Shown here piece after piece: positions 11,979 through 22,131 of a DNA stretch of 64,000 bases. The translations under genes were made by a program, and so were the position numbers. This DNA comes from Iris pallida (taxonomy: Eukaryota > Streptophyta > Magnoliopsida > Asparagales > Iridaceae), in contig JANAVB010031417.1 of assembly GCA_029216955.1 (NCBI GenBank), positions 15,831,555 to 15,895,554 on the forward strand, written 5' to 3'. A model generated the notes under the pieces. That model was not told where the DNA came from. It did not search any database and saw nothing but the letters and a program-made list of their open reading frames with translations. Numbering within the stretch: the first letter of the stretch is position 1; each line of letters starts with the position of its first letter.

Positions 11979-12288
11979 GGCCTCGTTTGGTTTGCGGAAT
12001 CATCGGATTGGAAAAACAGAGTGATTATTTTCGTATATTTGGGTGCCAAAACAATTGACGAGGAAAGAAAAGTGACTCCCAATGGAAAAAAAAAATTAGG
12101 GGAGAAAATAATTTCATCCATCCAAGCAAGAAATCACTTTTCCACATTGAAGTATTCACTTTCCTTTACAAAATTTTTGGCATTTGCAAACATCGAAAAT
12201 GAAAATCAATATGAATTGTAATTTTTCAAAGAAAAAAATGTCAAAAAATTTATTTTCTTTCCCTTCCATTCCGCGAACCAAACGAGCC
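11979..12288. mobile_element. MITE-like element with GGCCTCGTTTGGTT-type ends
   Basis: The left end, around CCTCGTTTGGTTTGCGGAAT, pairs with the right end ATTCCGCGAACCAAACGAG, giving about 21 inverted bases with one mismatch and a 310 bp AT-rich body. No clear target duplication was found, so the superfamily is open. Confidence 0.6.
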
Positions 12289-12338
12289 GGAGTATAAGAT
12301 ATGTATATTGGTGAAAAATTAGAAGAAACTATCATGCT

Positions 12339-12341
<3 letters not shown>

Positions 12342-12406
<65 letters not shown>
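12342..12406. repeat. (TA)n microsatellite
   Basis: An uninterrupted TA run of about 65 bases, likely variable in length between individuals. Confidence 0.95.
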
Positions 12407-12407
<1 letters not shown>

Positions 12408-12709
12408 TGGAAATTGCTGAGAAACCCAATTTCGGGGTTGGGTTGTATGAAAAACCCACCCGCAGGATGGGTTTTATGAAATGCCCAGAATTATATAATT
12501 CCACGTCGAATATTCAAAGATTCCCTTTAGATGCTCTTTATTTACAAAATTAATACCATAACTACCCCTCCGCACAAACTCAGATCTGGATTGCGATTCT
12601 CTTCTTCTTCTTCTTCTTCTTCACGAGAGATCTGAACTCCATTGCTCCCATCTTCAGCAGAGATCGCAAAGATCGTTCGTAGTTCACCATGCTTTTTTTT
12701 CAGTCGAAC
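12407..12709. other. Left flank of the CACTA insertion, no gene seen
   Basis: AT-rich sequence with a (CTT)n patch at about 12598-12622. It would have been continuous with 28872 onwards before the CACTA element inserted. The pre-insertion site is ...CAGTCG-AAC-TCCGATC.... Confidence 0.6.
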
Positions 12710-13450
12710 CACTACTACAAAAATGGTTAACAATGACGGTCAAAAATGGTAATTGATGACATTTGTTTGACTGTCATCTACATTACCGTCATCTTTATCA
12801 TGAGAAAACAATGACAGTTCGACGCACGTCATCTTTATCAATGAAAGATGACTTGTGTGCGTCATCTTTATTTATAAAAGATGACTTCTATATGTTATCT
12901 TTATTTACAAATAATGACTTTTATCGTGAGTCAACAATGACATCTTACACATGTCATCTTTGTAGATAAAAGATGACTTTTAGGCATCATCGTTATTTAT
13001 AAAAGATGACTTTTAGACGTCATCGTTATTTATAAAAGATGACTTATATACGTCATTGTTATTTACAAACGATAACTTATATGTGTCATCTGTATTTACA
13101 AAAGATGACTTTTATTGAGGGTACAACAATGACGGATCAAATCATGTTGTCCTTTGATATAAAACATGACTTTTATGCGTCATTGTTAATTACAAACGAT
13201 GACATACATGTGTTATTGTTATTTATAAATTATCCAAAAAAAACAATGACAAATCAACACACGTCATTATTATTTATAAAAGATGACTTACATATATCAT
13301 AGTTATTTACAAAAGATGACTTATATGTGTCATCTATATTTACAAAAGATGACTTTTATCGAGGGTACTACAATACATGCCATATTTATTTACATATGAT
13401 GACTTCTATGTGTCATCTTTATTTATAAGGAATGACTTTTATGCGTCATT
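12710..13450. repeat. Left subterminal repeat array of the CACTA element
   Basis: About twenty copies of AAAGATGACTT and its complement AAGTCATCTTT-like forms, often paired as GTCATC-(about 12 bases)-GATGAC. In CACTA elements such arrays bind the transposase-associated protein. The small ORFs here only translate the repeat. Confidence 0.85.
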
Positions 13451-14710
13451 AAATATTTCTTATTATTTACAGTACCCATTTTTGTACATGGTACAATTTG
13501 TATTATTTGAAACAATATCACATACAAGAATAAGAAAAATAATATGTAACACCAACCAAAAATATTTTATTTTATAATTATTCAAAGTGAACACTGAACT
13601 AAAATAATATTACATCATTCTCACATACTTCAAACTTCCAAAAATTTCTTAATGTATTATTGTTTTACATATGGTCTTCATTAACAATATCCATGAAAAC
13701 TTTGGCAGCCCTCCTTTCATTTCATCAATTTCTTTGATAGGGTAATCCTTTCTCCCAGCAAACTACAAAAACAAACATAAAATCAACTATTATGTTAGTA
13801 ATGTCATGTTATACCAATACAACCAATATTACATTAATAGAATTATCCTAACATGTAACTTACCACATTTTTTTAATTTGGTAGTAGAAAGTTGGAATAT
13901 GTCCTTCATATATTTCATTACAAAGTAACCACATTCAATATTTTTTGGTTGTTTAGGACACTATATTAGAAAAAATAACAAAGAAAAAATAGTGCACAGA
14001 TGAAACTAAGACCACCTTCAAGAATTGAAATCCATCTGGAGCCTTGGTGGAGGCGTCGGCAACAATCATATTCTTTTTGGTGCATTTTTTCTTTCGAATC
14101 TGACTCCGGCTATCCATCTCTGTACTTGATCCCAATCAATGTTGATAAATACAATGAAGAGGTAAGAGCAGAGTTTAAGAGAGAGATTGGAGAATAATCT
14201 TCAGCTCAACAGAGAATCATCATCTCAACAGCATTTAAGTATATAATATCACATGGTATCCTTTGAAAAATATATATACTTTCTCAGAATTATTTTTAAT
14301 ATACTCTTGTGGAGACACAGATTTGAAAAAAAAAAAATGTTATGTACTTGATTTACCTGAGTATGGGTTGCTATTCCTACCTCATTTCCAGATTTCACAG
14401 TCCTTTTATCTCATCTCTCAGTTTCTTTTCCTGTCAATAAGATAAGTGCAAGTAAAATGCAGTCACATCCTATGGCAATTGCAGATATTAAAAATATTGG
14501 AGGGAAGATCAGTATGCGATGGTGTGTTCGAATACATGTGTACGTTCACAGATATTTTCATCAATAATTAATTTACACCAAAATACCTCCTGACTTCTCC
14601 ATATATTTACTAGACTTCCCCCATGACATAATATTTCTGCAGGTAGAGAACTTTTTAATTCTGCATGTAACGAAAACTCACAATACTCACATGCAATAAT
14701 TCATTGGGGG
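13451..14710. other. CACTA interior, no recognisable gene
   Basis: AT-rich sequence. The minus-strand stretch 14135-13990 stays open for about 50 codons but matches nothing I know. It could be another captured exon. Confidence 0.3.
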
Positions 14711-14732
14711 CATTTTTTTCACCTTTACAAAG

Positions 14733-14851
14733 GGACCAGAGTTCACATTCCACTGTGTTACTGCGAGTGAACATTCGGTCTATTTGCATAAGGCTAGAGA
14801 AGCCATCATATTCGACAGCCTTAACAAATATCGCCTCCGCATCATCTGAAA
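14733..14851 (-). pseudogene. Exon-like fragment inside the CACTA element, gene not recognised
   Basis: On the minus strand an acceptor (TTTCAG) at the upstream edge and a donor (AAAG then GTGAAA) at the other bound an open stretch. It includes A-I-F-V-K-A-V-E-Y-D-G-F and M-F-T-R-S-N-T-V-E-C-E-L. The composition and splice-like borders suggest a captured exon; I do not recognise the parent. Confidence 0.45.
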
Positions 14852-16050
14852 TTCCATACAGATAGGAAAAACCCCTTGGTACATGCCCAGTCTCTGTCTC
14901 ACTCTATCCCACTCTCTCCCAATATGGTGATGAGAAGACAACCTATCAAACTAGTCAATAAAACATTACAAGGCTACATGCTTAAGACTTAAACAATTAT
15001 CCAAGATATAATATAACAAAGAGTATATGCAGTAACTTCATTAAGTAGCTATGTCAATGCACATTGCCTTCAGACTGCATGACTTGAATGTAAGACATCA
15101 CTCGGAGTAGATAAAGACACTGGTCAGACATCTAGGTATCAAACTTGCTTAGAACTTAAATATGTTGACAGATGTTTAAGTCATGCGGTCTTAAGTTATG
15201 AGGGGCATCCACACGTCGGTCAAGAAAAGAAGGCTAAGAGCATAAAACATGTTATTACCTCAAACTGGACACATGCCACCAGATTCTAACAGTTGATAGC
15301 ACCCAATTATCAGGCCTGCAAGAGCCATAATGAGACGAACAAGAGATGGAGCAATCATCTGACATTACTGGAAAATGATCTGTTATTGTCAATGAAGACT
15401 TGTCATTGACAAAATATGCAGATATTGGCTTTCGTTCCACCATAGGGGATTGCAACAAATGTATATAAGAAGCGGAAAAAAGAAGGAACAAGTGTAGCAT
15501 ATAGCCGACCTGAGCTGAGCTGCAATTCATTCGCTCAGGCTTGACACCCTCGCTATGCTGTCCACGCCTGTGCCCCCACTTCCAACTGGGAGTTAGATTG
15601 GCAACGCATAACACAATCCGATACCTGCTATGTCAAGTCCCACAACACTAATAATGAAGGGTTTACTCCCGATATTCAACATGCAGTCGACAACGTTTCT
15701 CGCTACGCCTCCACTTACATGCTAAATATGAAGTATCCTTATGAGACTACTATGCATTATTTGCACATATGGTAAGAGGAATGTATTGAACCTTAAGTCA
15801 GACTTGGTTATGGTCTCAAGACTGATGGATGACTCATGGAAATGTATGAGAATACCAGTGGAAAGAAGAAACTACATCAAGTCAGACTTGGTTATGGTCT
15901 CAAGACTTAACTGAATTTTTAATTTTGGACTTAGAGGAACACAACAAGATCATGAGGTGCAGTTGCATCTGTTTGTATTCCAAAAAGAAATGTGTTAATG
16001 AGGCTCAAATTTGGCTAGAATATATTTGTGACAAAATATCACAAATTAAG

Positions 16051-16413
16051 TCACACAATATGGGGACATCGACCCATACCGTAGCTCGATCCGTAGCTCG
16101 ATACGCTTTCAGCATACAAGCTTTTCCCAATCAGAGTGAGGTTGAATGTGGAGCAGAACTCAATACCAGTAATAACGGCCAATGGACTGGTCAAATATAA
16201 AGACCAACTCGTTAACCCTCCATCATCCTCCACACACCAACCTTTATTAGTAAAAAGAATGCATGACCCTCTGCTTCTTGGTACCAAATTTCCATCCGGA
16301 GGAACATAAAATCTTGAAACTGTCAAGTAGCTAGGCGTACCTTTTCTGCTTGTGCAATTTAAACTCATCAACCAAGAAGCACTTTTTGAAGCTGTTCTAG
16401 ATGGAGAGAGCAA
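16051..16413 (-). pseudogene. Exon-like open frame inside the CACTA element, gene not recognised
   Basis: A 120-codon open frame contains S-R-F-Y-V-P-P-D-G-N-L-V-P-R-S-R-G and S-C-I-L-F-T-N-K-G. A possible donor (AAAG then GTTGGTG) lies at about 16249 and an upstream acceptor-like CAG near 16355, so perhaps only about 107 bases were an exon. I do not recognise it. Confidence 0.4.
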
Positions 16414-16560
16414 TGAGTACTAAGGGTTAGTTTAGTTATATGTAGCAGAAAGAAGGAACTCAATTATGGTTTTAGAAAATTGGTTTTTACACCCAATATT
16501 CATAACAGAAGTACAAAACTTTATCAAGTTTAAATCTGTAGTGTGAATATGCAAAAAAAA

Positions 16561-16647
16561 CTTGCCTGTTTGTCCATATGCAAAACAAGTTGCCTTGGTA
16601 CGCTGAAAAATCGCTGGGGCAATTGCCTCCACAGTTTCGCGATATAC
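16561..16647 (-). pseudogene. Captured kinesin-13 motor exon (P-loop start)
   Basis: A minus-strand acceptor (GTTGTAG) is followed by 29 codons reading V-Y-R-E-T-V-E, then A-I-F-Q-R-T-K-A-T-C-F-A-Y-G-Q-T-G, then K. The segment A-T-C-F-A-Y-G-Q-T-G is the start of the ATP-binding P-loop of plant kinesin-13 (KIN-13A/B) motors. In the full protein it continues S-G-K-T, which is missing here. Only this exon is present, embedded in unrelated sequence, so it is a fragment carried by the CACTA element. Confidence 0.8.
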
Positions 16648-16762
16648 CTACAACATAGAAAGAAACACCCAATTATCTCAAAAAAAAAGAGGACTGTATG
16701 CAAAAAATATATATTCAGATTAAGTAATTCACAAATAATCTTGGCATAGCATTTATACTCAC

Positions 16763-17139
16763 CGTCATCAAGAAAGTAGCTCTCCTTGAGCGCTCCATGT
16801 CCTGATGTTTCCATCATAAGGTGCGTCTCAATGCCATCCTCATTGAGCTAAATCCCCTAGTCGATCACATTATGATACCCCATCCTGTACAGGTAGTGCT
16901 GACCTCCGTTCCTCATGATGAATTTTGTGAGTGCCACACTTAGTAACAACCATGCTTCTCGGATGCTCTCTAAGCACTATCGTTGACATGAGTACAATGA
17001 GCCTATCACCGTTGATGGTGTTGCCGTTGGTGTCGTCAACACCACTACGATCAACATGTGTCGAATACGACACCTAGGTTGACACCAAGGCATTCCATGT
17101 GAAGAAACTGCCCGAGCCATTTCCAACGTTCACTATTAC
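16763..17139 (-). pseudogene. Captured phosphoglucomutase/phosphomannomutase-family fragment
   Basis: Three diagnostic blocks occur in order on the minus strand. The first is N-G-S-G-S-F-F-T-W, the second V-D-R-S-G-V-D-D-T-N-G-N-T-I-N-G-D-R-L-I (the metal-binding loop region), and the third M-M-E-T-S-G-H-G-A-L-K-E and S-Y-F-L-D-D-G. They match the plastid phosphoglucosamine/phosphomannomutase-like proteins of plants. An acceptor (TTGTAG) and a donor (G then GTGAGT) bound the stretch. The frame is broken by small deletions and stops, and a block between the first two motifs is missing. It cannot make an enzyme. Confidence 0.8.
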
Positions 17140-18363
17140 CTACAAGGGGCAATGATGAGAGAAATTGGTTAAGCTAGGTATTTGATTTCCCTACATCATG
17201 TTGCAGCATGCTAAAGACAGATGCACGTATCTGAGAAAGAAATATTTGATTGTTCATAAGTGTCATGTTTACTTCATGTATTTAGGAAAGTTAATTTATG
17301 TAATTATACAATCTAAATTTCACCCATAAATTTCTAAAGTAAAGAGTTTAGAATATCAGTACTATAAGAATTGATGATTAGGGAAACAATTAAGTCAATT
17401 TTTAGTGGACAAAACAATGATGAAATGAGCATACTTCTATTGTTCAGTGTGATTCAAATTGTTCAAGTATACATAGTAGTGTATATTTAAAATATTCCTA
17501 AAGCTTAAAATATTTAAAAATTCAGTAAATATTTATTTTTCCCTGGCCCCAGGGGGTTCAATGTTCTATGTGAGTGTTTGTTGCCTTTTTTTCCTTGCTG
17601 GGGCCAATATTACCCAGGGCAGACAACATGAGTATCACCAACTCATGGGGCATTAACTTTATTGGCCTTAAGATTTTTTTTGTTGAAACAATCAATTTCT
17701 TTTATAATTTTTAAGTTGCAGGTTGTGGTCCGAGATGGTTTAAATACTCAAAACTTTGTCCTAATCTAGCAGCCATAGGTTGATTGCCAAAACTTAAAGA
17801 AAGACATAATCAAACAACAACAACAAAGCTGCGATCCCAAATTTTCGTGGTCTACTATATTGATCTTTCCTATTACTGTTTAAAGATTATGGTACAATTG
17901 AGTGATGCTAGGAATTATGGAAAAGGGTATGTCACGTGTACCAATTTATCCTCTTCCTTTATAAAACCTTGTCGACCATATAAAAACACCTTGAATCTTA
18001 TATTTTACACCTTTAATTAATCCTGCGTAGATGCATAAACCCCTTTCTTTGTTGTCCAAAAATCCCAACACATAAAACTTACCAAAACCAACCATTTCGA
18101 AATTTCTCAACTTTAATTATAATTATTACAACACACACAACCATGATTCTAATTTTCATTTGGTTCTTTAACTTCCAAATTTTTGTTTGGTTGTCCTAAA
18201 TCAGAATATTACTACCAAATGTCAACAAGCTTAGTAAAAGTCAAATTTACACCACTAAATTCCCTGACAATATTTGAACCAGAATTTTCTGAATGTATTA
18301 CACAACAAGAATGAAAAGTAGACATTACAATCTATTCTATAGGTAAAACTGAAAAAAATATAC
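17140..18363. other. CACTA interior, no recognisable gene
   Basis: AT-rich sequence with no convincing exon on either strand. Confidence 0.3.
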
Positions 18364-18423
18364 CTGAGGATGAGCCTTCCTTGCTGTTATATGGAGTGCA
18401 GTATTGCCCTTTGTACCTACCAA
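18364..18423 (-). pseudogene. Captured ankyrin-repeat exon end
   Basis: The minus strand reads V-G-T-K-G-N-T-A-L-H-I-T-A-R-K-A-H-P-Q followed by a GTATAT donor. K-G-N-T-A-L-H-I is the start of an ankyrin repeat as in plant ITN1-like membrane proteins. Only one partial repeat is visible. Confidence 0.6.
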
Positions 18424-18653
18424 GGTACCTACCATAGGTTCACAGTTTAGGAAAGATAGGTATAAGATCATAAAAAATATTATTGTCTGGATAGAGTTCA
18501 AAACATTCCAAAACCTGATACTGACAATCAATATAAGAACACTATTAAGTAAACCATATCTTCGAAAATACACGACAAAAAAGAGTGAGGTAGAGAAAAA
18601 AAGAAAGACACTTATAATATTAAAAACACGATTTGGGTACATATCAAAATGAC

Positions 18654-18745
18654 CAACAAGTGACTGCGTATTTGCGTAAAGAAAACTGTGATGTATTGGG
18701 TGCCGTACAAAAGTTAGAGAAGCTCGGTATTGTTGCTAGGGTGAG
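18654..18745 (+). other. Exon-like open stretch on the plus strand, not recognised
   Basis: Reads Q-V-T-A-Y-L-R-K-E-N-C-D-V-L-G-A-V-Q-K-L and then E-K-L-G-I-V-A-R, followed by a GTGAGG donor-like site. It is the only exon-like stretch here opposite to the other captured pieces; parent unknown. Confidence 0.3.
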
Positions 18746-18936
18746 GTTCTTCTCTTTCTAAAATTTCAAACAATTCAAGTCTCTCCACAATTATGATCTC
18801 CCATGTCATATACTATTGTAGCTAATTTGAGTATTTAAAGCTAGTAATTTGAGATGTGTTCTGTTTATCTCAACAAATCTTAGAAGATGGTATTTAGTTG
18901 TTTACCTAGCAGTTCTGATTCATGGCTAGTATTATG

Positions 18937-18939
<3 letters not shown>

Positions 18940-19006
<67 letters not shown>
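18940..19006. repeat. (TA)n microsatellite
   Basis: TA run of about 67 bases inside the CACTA element. Confidence 0.95.
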
Positions 19007-19008
<2 letters not shown>

Positions 19009-19384
19009 TTAAAAAATAAGTAATATCCAAATCCAAATCCGATAAACTCCCACCATAATTGGAAGAAATAATCAACTTTCCCGCAGAATCTACCACTAAA
19101 GCCAGGAGGTTTTGACTAATTATAGTTGAATTACATTGTCTAGAGAAGCCATTGAAACATTAATCTTTTATTAAATGGGACTCCTATTCTGTTCCATACA
19201 ATAACTCACTAATAATAAGCCCGCAGAATGAAGTTAAATCAGCATTTGGCGCTGAATACTAAATCAGCATTTGGCGCTGAATAATTAACCAAAATATTAC
19301 AGAGAATTTGCTGCTGGGGATGCTAGTTTCGGGAGAGAGATCTGGTCTAATTTTCCGTCGAGTCATTCTCGTGCAACTACTCAA

Positions 19385-19914
19385 CTAGTAGCCGTATCCT
19401 GAGTTATCCGTTGGATTTCCAGCAGGAATAGGCTCAGGTTCCTTGATGTCAACCCCCACAACATCAGATGTAAGGAAGGTTCTTGCAACTGATGCAGCAT
19501 GTTCCAAACAACACCTTACCACCTTAGTGGGGTCAATAATCCCTGCAGCCATCAAATCCTCATAGCTTCCAGTTGAAGCATTATAGCCGTATTTAGGTTC
19601 ATCACTTGAGAGCATCTTCTCAGTACCACACTTCCATTAACTCCAGCATTTTTTGCAATCAGTTTCAGTGGGTAACTTAGACCTCTTTTAACAATATCTG
19701 CCCCAACCTTTTGCTCAGTGTCATCAAGAGTATCCTTGTTTGCGTCAACTTTTGCTGCCAGCCTTAGAAGAGTGCAGCCACCACTAACAACAATCCCTTT
19801 TTCAACAGCAGCCTTTGTGGCATTTAGGGCATCTTCCACCCTCAATTTCTTTTCTTTTAGTTCTATTTATGTTTGTGCTCCAACTTGAACGAGAGCAACA
19901 CCACCAGAGAGTTT
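19385..19914 (-). pseudogene. Captured chaperonin-60 beta (plastid CPN60B) 3' coding fragment
   Basis: The minus strand encodes the C-terminal part of plastid Cpn60 beta without introns. The order is [54 protein letters not shown], and the end [10 protein letters not shown] then TAG at 19387-19385. In the plastid stroma this chaperonin folds proteins such as Rubisco. The copy is broken: a TAA follows G-A-Q-T, and a frame change after G-S-V-V separates it from the last block. About 175 of some 600 residues are present, so it is a captured fragment. Confidence 0.88.
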
Positions 19915-21060
19915 GGTTGTGTGTCATATTCCCATGAATGGCTTCATTTATGGCACTAGACGTTCCTACTGGCAATGTTCTATGGAAAAACAATGGTCGC
20001 CTATATGTCATATTCCCAGGAATGGCTTTTCTTATGGTAAATATTTTCACATTAAGCACACCGATGTTTCTCATTTAAATTGACTTCAAATTCTTTGCAT
20101 TTGATTTTATACTCTTTATTGACCTATTAGGCGAAGATTCACCTTCTGGTATAACAGGGTAATTTACACCATTTTGCACCAGTTGACATAATTCCTCTCA
20201 TCTTCTGGTATATATTATTGTCTTTTGTTCTACAAGAAACAAAGTTGCATATTGCTACCATGCAAAAGATATGCTAGTAATAAATGTTCAGTTCATTTAC
20301 ATCCAAAAGAACTGCATGTCACTCAAATTTGAATTGATAATTGCAGAATCTTGACACCATAGATGCATGCATATCTGAATAATTTTGTATTGACCATCCT
20401 AGTTGATTTAGTTCTCCAAAATGAGGTGAATGGGTATGTTGCAGGGGACAACAAAGCTTAATTTAAGAAAAGAATTCAAATAATAGATCCCAAAATTTTG
20501 GGATAAAGACTTGTGTGTTTTAGATTGACGGTGAACCACGTAATTTGTAAATCAACAATTTTTGGATTAGATATTTCATGAGTGTGTCATTGACTCACAT
20601 GTAAGATGAACAGTTCAACTCATCCAAATAATAGGCTCTCCACGTTAACAATATTGTAAATTTATCAGCGGGAGGCAATGATTATGTTAAATTACAATTT
20701 GAAGTCCAATAGAAATAAGCTGCCAAGTGCCAACCAAACTTCTAGATGATCCAACCAAACTTCTAGATGATCAGTTATATATTGGTTTGCTCAAGGGTCT
20801 TTATTAAATCTGTCAAAAATTTGTGTTACAACCCTAACTAGGGCTCAGACCTATGAAACTTGTCCAAGAGCAGAAGGAAGTAATTAAGAAATCATCCCCT
20901 AACTAGGTCTCAGACCTTTATTAAATTTATTAAATCTTTCAAACGAACGTTGTGGAACATAACCCCCCCTTTTACAACCTTGCATATAACAACCTTCTAT
21001 TAAACGTTGTAAAAGTCTTTTTACAATATTTTTCAACATTGTAAAATGGATTTTTTTTTT
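19915..21060. other. CACTA interior, no recognisable gene
   Basis: AT-rich. A near-repeat of the string GTCATATTCCCA(T/G)GAATGGCTT occurs at about 19925 and 20008. A 17-base direct repeat sits near 20740-20770. Confidence 0.3.
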
Positions 21061-21071
21061 TTCTTGTAGTG
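20930..21071. mobile_element. Possible orphan end of a second CACTA-type element
   Basis: The stretch ends TTTCTTGTAGTG at 21071, the complement of the classic plant CACTA terminus CACTACAAGAAA. It is preceded by repeated TTGTAAAA/ACGTTGT motifs that look subterminal. No matching left end was found in the window. Confidence 0.4.
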
Positions 21072-21323
21072 TTAAGCTCAGGCAGACAAGGAGCATCATC
21101 CAAGTTCTTTTAAACTATAAAGAGGTAAGATGATAAAATATTTCAAAGGGAAATGCATTCATATCTATGACATACTACTAACCAAAGAGTGAAAAGGAAC
21201 AACATTCATATTATAATTCACTAGTCGGAGCTTCAAATTGAGATCAAACTAATTCAAGATATATGGAAAGCATGCTAATAGCTATGGGGTTAAAAATATC
21301 AGAAAGCATAAGCACCAAAAATA

Positions 21324-22114
21324 TGTTGGAAAAGAAGCGCGGAAACCTTTCCCCAAACCGGAGAGTACCTGCGAGAGGACCGAGCAATACAACGCACGAA
21401 CCCAAAAATAGCCACACAAAAACAATCACGCAGACACAGAGAATTTTTGACGTGGAAACCCTTGCGGGAAAAAACCACGGGACGATCGGAGTCCAACCCT
21501 GAGAAGCCTCCACTAATGGAATAGAAGAATTACACCCTCTACAAACTCCTCCCGATCCAAACCGGATCCCCACAACACTCAGAGATAAGAACAATGATTA
21601 CAAGGCTACGAAGAGCGAGAACGACGAGTAGAGATTACCCGAACACGATCTCCTTCGAAAACGACCTTCAATCCTCCGTCTTCTTCTCCGAAGTTGCAAT
21701 GGCACTCTTGCCTCCTTCTCTCTCAAACTTGTGTTATGTTGCGCTTGTGAATTAGGGTTGAGAAAACTCAATATATCTCCCTAATCCCGCAACCAACCTG
21801 GACCGTTGGATTAGATCCAATGATGAAAACTCATCCAGAAATCCGCTTCAGCCCCCGACACACAGAGTTCGGCCAGAACTCTGTGTGGGGCAACCAGCAC
21901 CTACTGGCCAAACCCTGGAACGGCCAGACCGAGTTCGGCCCGAACTTGCCATGGGACCGAGTTCGGCCCGAACTCGGATCCCCTGCTTCCAGCAGCTCCA
22001 GCAGCAACAGCAGCAGCTCCACGTCTACTTCCCGAGCTTCTTCGACACACGAACGGCGCTCGTCGCACTCCGGGGCTTTCTCCACATAGGTTGGGAACCC
22101 CACCCACTCCAACA
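21324..22114 (-). repeat. 3' LTR of copia copy 2
   Basis: TGTTGG...CCAACA, 791 bp. Compared with the other LTR it carries C where that has T at the position following GGAGT (about 21483), and T where that has C in CGAACTTGCC (about 21956). Confidence 0.96.
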
Positions 22115-22128
22115 AATCTGCCCCTTCA
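22115..22128 (-). other. Polypurine tract of copia copy 2
   Basis: On the minus strand a purine-rich run (GAAGGGGCAGA) directly precedes the 3' LTR and would prime plus-strand synthesis. Confidence 0.75.
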
Positions 22129-22131
22129 CAA

